Positions 1 to 5,161 of a stretch of DNA of 13,493 bases are shown in pieces. Position 1 is the stretch's first letter, and every line of letters starts with the position of its first letter. Under the pieces are notes generated by a model that was given only the letters and a program-made list of their open reading frames with translations, did not search any database and had not been told where the DNA came from. The stretch is from Campylobacteraceae bacterium (GTDB lineage Bacteria > Campylobacterota > Campylobacteria > Campylobacterales > Sulfurovaceae). Where the stretch lies: contig JALVQH010000208.1 of NCBI GenBank assembly GCA_027031505.1, positions 1-13,493 of the forward strand, in the 5' to 3' direction. Both the position numbers and the translations under genes were made by a program.

Positions 1-766
1 TCCTGAATTTCTTGACGATGATGTTGACCATCGCATCACTCAACCCCAGGTATCGCGCGATGGCTGCTTGCGTGTGTCCGTCGCGGTATGCCTCATGGAC
101 GGCTTTGTTTCGGTCTGCTTTGCTCATACCATCTTCAAAGTACTGTGCCAGCTCTTTTTTCTCTCCATGTTTGACCCGTTTGTTTCCGACCGAGACGCTC
201 TGTTTTCTCTGTACCTCCAGCTCGGCTGCCTCATCGGCACTCAAAGGCGTTTCCAGGAAAGCCGCCAGTTCCTGAGTGTCATACCCGCGTGACAGGATCG
301 AATCTCTGGCACAGCGGGGAATGGTCTCGGCGTTGAGCAGTCGGGAACCCAGCGTATGGGGGTAATCCCTCACATGCTCGACTATCCCTGCCTCCACAGG
401 ATTAAGTTCAATGTATTTGATCGTACGGTAGAGGTAATCTTCCGCATGGATATACCACGAACGGTATCGCCCCTGCCAGAGGTGTCCTGTCCGTTTGGTT
501 TTTTTGTTGTAGTAGATGGCATAGTTTGCATTGACCTGTCGCATGAACAACGAGAGGTTCTTCTGAGCATTTTCGATGAGCAGATGGTAGTGGTTGTCCA
601 TCAGGCAATAGTCATGCACGATCACATCATAGATCCTGCATGCCTTGCAGAGGATACGCAGAAATGTCTCTTTGTCCTTATCATCAGAAAAGATATTGTC
701 TCTGTTTACTCCGCGATTGACAACATGGTGATATCCCGGCAGATCGATACGTGGTCGGCGTGCCAT
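1..766 (-). CDS. REP-associated tyrosine transposase (RAYT, Y1/HUH superfamily), 3' end outside window
   Basis: This is a single-strand DNA transposase of the IS200-like Y1 type, the class that in other bacteria acts on REP palindromes. The frame runs open from the ATG at 764-766 to the window edge (255 codons), so the C-terminus is missing. Visible motifs are an N-terminal GYHHVVNRG (residues 11-19), the HUH metal motif MDNHYH (56-61), GHLWQGRYRS (94-103) typical of RAYTs, and the probable catalytic Tyr118 in KYIELNPVEAG. Residues about 224-254 (HEAYRDGHTQAAIARYLGLS...) look like a helix-turn-helix, as found at the C-terminus of many RAYTs. The start is fixed by a strong GGAGAGGAGACA just upstream. 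No stop or frameshift is seen, so it may be intact. It lies downstream of, and on the same strand as, the DUF2157 module but has its own promoter-like site. It could be called a plain IS200-like transposase; no partner tnpB is visible. Confidence 0.93.
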   Translation of the reverse strand, partial: MARRPRIDLPGYHHVVNRGVNRDNIFSDDKDKETFLRILCKACRIYDVIVHDYCLMDNHYHLLIENAQKNLSLFMRQVNANYAIYYNKKTKRTGHLWQGRYRSWYIHAEDYLYRTIKYIELNPVEAGIVEHVRDYPHTLGSRLLNAETIPRCARDSILSRGYDTQELAAFLETPLSADEAAELEVQRKQSVSVGNKRVKHGEKKELAQYFEDGMSKADRNKAVHEAYRDGHTQAAIARYLGLSDAMVNIIVKKFR

Positions 767-805
767 TGTCTCCTCTCCTGTTTCTGTCTGTATTTGGATA
801 AAAGT

Positions 806-811
806 ATTGTA
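806..811 (-). promoter_or_regulatory. Probable -10 element (extended TGC-TACAAT) for the RAYT gene
   Basis: On the minus strand the sequence reads TGCTACAATAC about 40 bases before the RAYT start codon. This matches an extended -10 box (TGn-TACAAT), which would put the transcript start near 799. No good -35 is seen at 17 bp, which is common in Campylobacterota. It suggests the RAYT is transcribed on its own rather than by read-through from the upstream genes. Confidence 0.4.
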
Positions 812-817
812 GCATAT

Positions 818-848
818 TCAGGATTTAGTTCCTGACCCCTAAGTTCCT
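818..848 (-). repeat. Hairpin with GGGGTCAGGAAC motif upstream of the RAYT gene
   Basis: A perfect 6-bp inverted repeat (TCAGGA / TCCTGA, 818-823 and 830-835) with a 6-base loop is followed on the plus strand by CCCC and by a second TAAGTTCCT that echoes TTAGTTCCT in the loop and arm. On the minus strand it reads AGGGGTCAGGAAC. From memory, GGGGTCAGG-type sequences are common beside IS200-like/RAYT genes in many bacteria, so this may be a left-end or REP-like recognition structure. It could also act as a weak terminator for the upstream DUF operon, but it has no T-run. Confidence 0.4.
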
Positions 849-926
849 CTCTGTGAGAAAATCTGCCTCGAATATGAACAAAATTGCCGTACCAAACATT
901 CAGACTATTTATTGGTGTGACGATAA
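847..926 (+). repeat. Dispersed intergenic repeat, copy A (single end)
   Basis: About 80 bases from CTCTCTGTGAG to CGATAA match, in inverted orientation, the copy at 4648-4728 at about 85% identity in my hand alignment. The shared blocks include ATGAACAAAATTGC and ATTCAGACTATTTATTGGTG. Only one end is present; no matching partner end is found towards the RAYT gene. The last 22 bases (905-926) lie inside the 3' end of the GDYXXLXY gene on the other strand and supply its stop codon. Confidence 0.75.
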
Positions 927-1426
927 TGCGGAAGAAGTGTTCTTAGATGCACATCTTTAAGTCCAGTCAGGAGCGGCTCTGCGTTGCCATTGATCCGGAA
1001 GACACCATAGCGGGCATTTGCATACGTTTTGCCCGTACCTTCCTCAAAAAAGAAGGCATTGGTCGCGATTTTGATCCGTCCGTTGCGCAGGCGGTAATGA
1101 AGCCGTACATGATCGGAAGCGAGTGCCTGGCCATGATCGAGGCCGACAAACGCGGCGGTGCAGTTGCTCTCCACCTTCAAGATCATATACCCATCGCTGT
1201 TTTGTCTCCGAATTGTTTCAGGAAGTTGCTTGCGGAGTGTCTCGGTAAGAGCAAAACGGAGCCGCATGTAGTCCCCCTGCATCAGGGATCGGGGATCGAC
1301 CGGTGCGAGGCGGAGACAGACGATACGACCGTGGGCGAGATGCTGCTCTTTCTTGTAAATGGAGAGATTGACAAGGATCAAAATGACAATCAGGACAAGA
1401 AAAAACCCTGTTTTTCTATGAAGCAT
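905..1426 (-). CDS. GDYXXLXY domain membrane-anchored protein
   Basis: A 173-residue protein with one N-terminal membrane segment (about residues 7-23, FFLVLIVILILVNLSIY), then a soluble region probably facing the periplasm. It carries the family hallmark VDPRSLMQGDYMRLRF (43-58) and the usual YGVFRINGNAEPLL block (140-153). The family occurs next to DUF2157 and DUF4401 proteins, as here; its biochemical role is unknown. The ATG lies 11 bases inside the end of the DUF4401 gene and is preceded by AAGGAG, so the two are translationally linked. The last six residues (YRHTNK) and the TAG stop fall inside repeat copy A, so the natural C-terminus may have been replaced when the repeat arrived. The family call rests on the motif and the neighbours. 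Confidence 0.88.
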   Translation of the reverse strand: MLHRKTGFFLVLIVILILVNLSIYKKEQHLAHGRIVCLRLAPVDPRSLMQGDYMRLRFALTETLRKQLPETIRRQNSDGYMILKVESNCTAAFVGLDHGQALASDHVRLHYRLRNGRIKIATNAFFFEEGTGKTYANARYGVFRINGNAEPLLTGLKDVHLRTLLPHYRHTNK

Positions 1427-2492
1427 CGTGGGCTCCTTCCCGATATTTCAGGACACCGTACCCGACCAGCAGCACAACACCGGCTGCGATCAGAAGAGCG
1501 GATTTGAGCAGCAGTGTCGTCTCGAGAGTATAGTAAAACCGCCCCACCGTCCAAAGCAGTGCTGCAAGACTCATCCCCTGCAGGAGCCGGTTGCCTCGGG
1601 CAAACCCGACCATCAGCAATATGAGGGCTATCGGAAGACCATGCATCCAAACCGAAAGGATAGCAATGGGAAGGAGTGGTATCAGCAGTGCGAAGAGGAG
1701 ATGGGTCGTTCTGCGTTTTAGGCGGCGCGCAAGGAAAGAGGCGGCAAAGAACATGACAGCACTGTTGAAGAAGGCAACTACGGCCGGATGATCGAGTCCA
1801 AAATGCAGATGGGAGGTCGAATGTGACAGAAATCCCATCCTGAAATCGTCACCGATACCCAGGAAGAGTGCCAGACTCAGACCGTATCCAGCCGCCTGCT
1901 TGAGCGCAATTGTGTTCGGAGGACGAAATTCATGGAGCCATACCCATACCGCAAGAGCAAAGACCGACGGCACTGCGATCGCAGTGAGACCGAGAAGCCC
2001 GGCACCGACAATCAAGGCCAGTGCTGCTACCCATGTCGAGAGCACCCGATGAAGATGCTGGGGAATTACGATCGCCAACACCCCCTCCACCCCGGCAAGT
2101 GCCAGCCAGCGAAAGGCATAGGTGGGTGCATACATATTGCCGTTCCATTGGAACAGAGCAAAGCCGATCAAGGCCTGTCCCGCCAAAGAGAGGGCAAGTG
2201 CTCCATGCTCAAGAAACAGTGTCTCTGACGGTGCTCTCAACACACCGTAAGCCAAAGCAATCAGGACAACCCCGATCCCAAACAGTGCCAAAGGGGTGCT
2301 GAACAACCGATGGAACACCGATCCAAGCAACAGTAGAAAAAAGAGCGACGCCACCCAGCCGGTGAAGGCGTGCAGCACCTGAACAAACCAGGGAACGGGG
2401 GATGCCGGTTTGGAGTCTAAATCAGCAGAAGAGGACTCCAAAAGGAGCCCGGCACGACGAAGAGTGGCTATCAGCGGTGTCATTTCAGTCAT
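1416..2492 (-). CDS. DUF4401 domain multi-pass membrane protein
   Basis: A 358-residue, strongly hydrophobic protein. After a hydrophilic head of about 33 residues comes the family-like start of the membrane domain, PVPWFVQVLHAFTGWVASLF (33-52), followed by roughly ten membrane segments. No catalytic motif is seen and the function is unknown. It sits between DUF2157 and GDYXXLXY genes, the standard arrangement of this three-gene module, which supports the call more than sequence alone. Its ATG overlaps the DUF2157 stop in the string ATGACTGA, and its own 3' end overlaps the next ATG, so all three are likely made together. A second ATG three codons in (2481-2483) is an alternative start. Confidence 0.85.
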   Translation of the reverse strand: MTEMTPLIATLRRAGLLLESSSADLDSKPASPVPWFVQVLHAFTGWVASLFFLLLLGSVFHRLFSTPLALFGIGVVLIALAYGVLRAPSETLFLEHGALALSLAGQALIGFALFQWNGNMYAPTYAFRWLALAGVEGVLAIVIPQHLHRVLSTWVAALALIVGAGLLGLTAIAVPSVFALAVWVWLHEFRPPNTIALKQAAGYGLSLALFLGIGDDFRMGFLSHSTSHLHFGLDHPAVVAFFNSAVMFFAASFLARRLKRRTTHLLFALLIPLLPIAILSVWMHGLPIALILLMVGFARGNRLLQGMSLAALLWTVGRFYYTLETTLLLKSALLIAAGVVLLVGYGVLKYREGAHDAS

Positions 2493-3465
2493 TGCCTGCC
2501 TCCCAGGTGTGTGCAGTATTGCGCAGCCATGCGGCGGCGCTCGATCCGGCGAGCACCAGGATCAGTGCCATGATCAGAAACACCACAGCATCATATACGC
2601 GCCCTTCGATCATCGCCCGGATGAGCACAGTACTTCCCACGACGATCAGAGAGAGGCACCCCCCTGCCAGCAGGAAGAGATCCCGGATCCTCTGACGGTA
2701 GACCCAGCAATGGACGACAAGCCAGACAAACCAGATAACCCCCTCCAGCAAGTGAACATGACGGGAACCGCCTATGATCAAGTCAAGTGCCAGCACGGTC
2801 GCCGCCACTCCAGTCACGGTCGCCACGAGGCGGACGCCGATTCGATGATCGCCCTCGGAAGCCGCAGGCTGCCTGGATTCCCAAATGATCAGCACCAGCG
2901 CATTGAACAGTACCATTGCTATCGCCATGTCGGCAGTCCCCGCGAACAGGAACAGGCGAAACAGTGTAAAATAGAGGGCAATCGCCACATTGACAATCCC
3001 AATCCACAGAAGCCACAACGGCACAAAACGCCCCAGAACCACCCACGGCAGGATCAGTGCCCCCCACGCGGCAAACAGCTGCCACGTATCGGCACCGGTC
3101 TGATAGATCTGCCCAAAGAGTGCCAGCAACGCCCCGACAAGAATCGACGCGCCAAGGAGCGCAAACCGCCCGACATGGGAGTCCGGGTCGTACCGCAGCA
3201 ACGGAAGAAGTGAAACGATCATCGCCCCCTCGACGAGGGCGAATTTGCCGAATTTCCCGAGAGCATCCCAATTGTACGCGACGAAAAAAACCACTCCCGT
3301 AGCCACCGCCAGTACCCCCAGCCCAAGCAACAGTCTCTCAACAAAACGGTACCAGTCACGTGGACCGGGAAACACTCCGGCAGCCTCCATGGCCGCCTCA
3401 GTATTTTTTGGATCAAGCATCCCCTCATCGATCAGATGAAGAATTCGGCTGCGGGCAGAAAACAT
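2485..3465 (-). CDS. DUF2157 domain multi-pass membrane protein
   Basis: A 326-residue membrane protein. The hydrophilic N-terminus (SRILHLIDEGMLDPKN, 6-21) resembles the family's helical head. The family block FFVAYNWDALGKFGKFALVE follows at 60-79, then about eight to ten membrane segments. I place the start at 3465, not at the longer in-frame 3519, because AAAGGAG sits 5 bases before this ATG. The extra 18 codons would have no such site and would begin directly at the upstream stop. The function is unknown; a sensory or envelope role has been guessed for relatives, without proof. It heads the DUF2157-DUF4401-GDYXXLXY module, 54 bases after the NirF-like gene. Confidence 0.87.
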   Translation of the reverse strand: MFSARSRILHLIDEGMLDPKNTEAAMEAAGVFPGPRDWYRFVERLLLGLGVLAVATGVVFFVAYNWDALGKFGKFALVEGAMIVSLLPLLRYDPDSHVGRFALLGASILVGALLALFGQIYQTGADTWQLFAAWGALILPWVVLGRFVPLWLLWIGIVNVAIALYFTLFRLFLFAGTADMAIAMVLFNALVLIIWESRQPAASEGDHRIGVRLVATVTGVAATVLALDLIIGGSRHVHLLEGVIWFVWLVVHCWVYRQRIRDLFLLAGGCLSLIVVGSTVLIRAMIEGRVYDAVVFLIMALILVLAGSSAAAWLRNTAHTWEAGND

Positions 3466-3475
3466 GAAAACTCCT
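3466..3475 (-). promoter_or_regulatory. Ribosome binding site deciding the DUF2157 start
   Basis: The minus strand reads GAAAGGAGTTTTC then ATG, an almost ideal Shine-Dalgarno with 5-base spacing from AAAGGAG. This selects the ATG at 3463-3465 over the upstream one at 3517-3519. Confidence 0.8.
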
Positions 3476-3519
3476 TTCGGGGATATACAGGCCTGAGACA
3501 GTGCCTCGATCCTGCTCAA

Positions 3520-4608
3520 TCAGTACTGATAGATAAAAATACCCGAAGGACGCTTCGCTCCTTTGATCTCTTGCACCACGTCCCATTTTTTGGTGTCGAT
3601 CACACTCACTTGGTTGGCGCCATTAACCGAAACATAGAGTTTCGGTTCAAGTTTCGACCAGCGGACATGGAGGACTTTGCCGGGGAAGTGGAACGTCTTG
3701 ATCACTTTGAGACTCTGAGTATCGACGATCTGAATGGTGGGGAAGTCTTTGCCTGAGAAGGTCACGGCGATGTACTTCTGGTCGGGACTGAGGGAGGTAA
3801 AGACCGGAAGCCCCTGCACCTCGATGTTTTTGATGAAGTGAAACTGCTTGTCGTACACCATCACTTTGTTGTCCCCCACGGCGGGGATGAACGTCTTGTC
3901 CCGGCTGAGTGACCAGAAACCGAAATGGGGTACCTTGAGTACCGGTTTGTCCCCTTTGGCGGTGATGGGGATGAGTTTGTAGGTCATGGTATCCAGATCG
4001 ATCACCCCGAACCCTTTGGTGAGGAAGAAGCCCACGATGTAGGTGTTACCCTGAATCATCGCATCGAAAGGCATCTTGCCCACATCGAACTCTTTGATCT
4101 TTTCAAACTTCGGCAAACCTTTTCCGCCATTTTTATCCTCGTAGACCGCTACCTTGTCCGCATCCATCTCGGCAAAGATGAGTTTGTTCCCCGCGATTTT
4201 GATCCCGACGTTTTTGGAGCCGGTTTTGATCTTCTGAATCGGCTTGAGATCGCGGGTGAGTATGTCGACCGATTTGTCATCGTAGTTGGCCACGGCGAGA
4301 TAGTTTGCCCCGATAACAAATCCGATGGCTGATTTGCTGGTCTTATACTCCCCTTCAATTTTCGTCGTCAAGGGATCAAATTTGACCACATACCCATCCC
4401 GGCTGATCACATAGCCGTCTTTGCCGTCAAACTTCATCACCCCGTGGTTCATGTTGTGCATCTGCTCCATGTGGCTGCGTATCAGACCATCCTCGATCAC
4501 CGCGACCGACTCACTCTCCCGCTCAACGACAAAAAACTTCTCTCTTGGAGCCACCGTTCCGCCATACATTAAACCTGCAAGCATCGTTGCCAATACCCAT
4601 ATTCTCAT
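3520..4608 (-). CDS. NirF-like cytochrome d1-type beta-propeller, periplasmic
   Basis: A 362-residue protein with a signal peptide (MRIWVLATMLAGLMYGGTVA) and no lipobox cysteine, followed by an all-beta propeller. It matches what I recall of NirF/cytochrome d1 propellers along its length: NHGVMKF then YVISRDGYVVKFD, KMPFDAMIQGNTYIVGFF, KVPHFGFWSL, FIPAVGDNKVMVYD, VQGLPVFTSLSPD, VIKTFHFPGKVLHVRW. The His in NMNHGV is the likely counterpart of the NirF histidine reported as essential. NirF acts in heme d1 assembly for cd1 nitrite reductase; no nirS or other nir gene is in the window, so the exact role is inferred. AAGGAG lies 6 bases before the ATG at 4606-4608; the in-frame GTG at 4612-4614 abuts that site and is unlikely. 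A generic YVTN-type propeller is the alternative. Confidence 0.8.
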   Translation of the reverse strand: MRIWVLATMLAGLMYGGTVAPREKFFVVERESESVAVIEDGLIRSHMEQMHNMNHGVMKFDGKDGYVISRDGYVVKFDPLTTKIEGEYKTSKSAIGFVIGANYLAVANYDDKSVDILTRDLKPIQKIKTGSKNVGIKIAGNKLIFAEMDADKVAVYEDKNGGKGLPKFEKIKEFDVGKMPFDAMIQGNTYIVGFFLTKGFGVIDLDTMTYKLIPITAKGDKPVLKVPHFGFWSLSRDKTFIPAVGDNKVMVYDKQFHFIKNIEVQGLPVFTSLSPDQKYIAVTFSGKDFPTIQIVDTQSLKVIKTFHFPGKVLHVRWSKLEPKLYVSVNGANQVSVIDTKKWDVVQEIKGAKRPSGIFIYQY

Positions 4609-4628
4609 AAACACTCCTTGCGCTGTTT

Positions 4629-4664
4629 TTATTGCCGCACTAATACCTTATTGCCGCACCAATA
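4629..4664 (-). repeat. Tandem duplication (2 x 17 bp, period 19) at the repeat end upstream of the NirF-like gene
   Basis: TTATTGCCGCACTAATA (4629-4645) and TTATTGCCGCACCAATA (4648-4664) differ at one base and are separated by CC. The second is the outer end of repeat copy B; the first looks like a duplication of that end. Together they fill most of the 5' leader of the NirF-like gene, so they probably lie in its promoter or untranslated region. Confidence 0.75.
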
Positions 4665-4728
4665 AATAGTCTGAATTTTTGATGCTGCAATTTTGTTCAT
4701 AATCAAGGCAGATTTTTCTCGAAGAGAG
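4648..4728 (-). repeat. Dispersed intergenic repeat, copy B
   Basis: Read on the minus strand this runs CTCTCTTCGAG to the end CGGCAATAA and aligns over about 81 bases with copy A (847-926) with roughly a dozen differences, one of them a single-base gap. It forms the left arm of the inverted pair upstream of topA. Confidence 0.75.
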
Positions 4729-4840
4729 TGCAAACACAAAGAAGGACTCAGCCATTGAGAATTCGAAAAATCTAACGCAGAGTATGGACAAAAGTGCTGC
4801 ACCCTTCGGAGAGAGCGATACGAGACGACCTGCACGCAAA

Positions 4841-4943
4841 AAATCTTTGAATGACCTACGGGTAGTCCTGCAGATTTTTTCACGTACATCTCATCTCGTC
4901 TCGCTCTCTCAAAAGTCCAGACTATTTGTTGGTGCGGTAATAA
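4841..4943 (+). repeat. Dispersed intergenic repeat, copy C
   Basis: Shares with 12049-12147 the blocks AAATCTT-GAAT-ACCT, GGTAGTCCT, CAGATTTTT, TCTCATCTC and CTCTCTC, and ends in CAGACTATTTGTTGGTG. Copies A and B share only the terminal part (from about CTCTCTC onward), so the family seems to have two inner-sequence types joined to one common end. Confidence 0.7.
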
Positions 4944-5110
4944 TCTTTCAGGTATTCAGTAATATGCTTGCGCTATTGTACTCCAAAATGACTGACAAAG
5001 GCACCACTCCTCCCAAAAATCCGAGTCTATTATTTGGTAACCGCACGCAATTTTGTCGCTCTGCCGGACGCCTGAACATCTCCCGTACCAAATCCGAAAA
5101 GTTTTTGTGC

Positions 5111-5116
5111 TACAAT
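5111..5116 (+). promoter_or_regulatory. Probable topA promoter, extended -10 TGC-TACAAT
   Basis: TGTGCTACAATGCTA lies about 45 bases before the topA ATG and carries an extended -10 box identical in core to the one before the RAYT gene. No clear -35 is seen 17 bp upstream. Transcription would start near 5123, leaving a leader of about 39 bases that ends in an A-rich AAAGAAAA site. Confidence 0.5.
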
Positions 5117-5161
5117 GCTACCCAACCAAACCCAAATATATCCCACACACAAAGAAAAACT

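Larger units (their letters stand above)
4648..4943. mobile_element. MITE-like element bounded by 26-bp terminal inverted repeats
   Basis: The two ends (4648-4673 and 4918-4943) are inverted copies matching at 24 of 26 positions: TTATTGCCGCACCAATAA... at the left and ...CAGACTATTTGTTGGTG CGGTAATAA at the right. The span is 296 bp and holds no convincing gene. Each arm has a relative elsewhere: the left 81 bp resembles 847-926, and the right 103 bp resembles 12049-12147. This fits a non-autonomous mobile element or a pair of REP-like repeats. No clear target-site duplication is seen, and the left end is itself duplicated. It sits between the divergent NirF-like gene and topA. Confidence 0.6.
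4609..5161. other. Gene-free region between divergent NirF-like gene and topA
   Basis: This 553-base stretch has no supported gene. It holds the MITE-like element (4648-4943) and the topA promoter. From about 4944 to 5100 there is AT-rich unique sequence with short degenerate echoes of the repeats (TCTATTATTTGGTAACCGCA near 5024 and CCGTACCAAA near 5084). The topA frame happens to stay open back to 4784, but that part looks like neither TopA nor a protein domain. Confidence 0.7.

Noticed and set aside
356..835. Plus-strand 159-codon frame opposite the RAYT gene
   Set aside because: The minus strand encodes a clear RAYT with HUH and Tyr motifs; the opposite frame is a shadow.
2410..3213. Plus-strand 267-codon hydrophilic frame opposite DUF2157
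   Set aside because: It is the complement of a hydrophobic membrane protein, giving a typical Gln/His/Arg/Pro-rich shadow.
4629..4889. Minus-strand 86-codon frame within the repeat element
   Set aside because: The related copy A keeps part of the frame (KICLEYEQN, SDYLLV) but has an upstream single-base shift and an earlier stop. The differences fall at all three codon positions, so protein selection is not supported.
5012..5095. Possible further repeat copy (D) before topA
   Set aside because: Only short scattered matches (TCTATTATTTGGT, GCAATTTTGT, CCGTACCAAA) remain; too degenerate to call as a copy.
4784..5161. In-frame 126-codon extension upstream of topA
   Set aside because: It starts inside the repeat element, shows no domain, and TopA homologues begin at the MSNLIIVESPAKA strand; the promoter-like TACAAT at 5111 also lies inside it.
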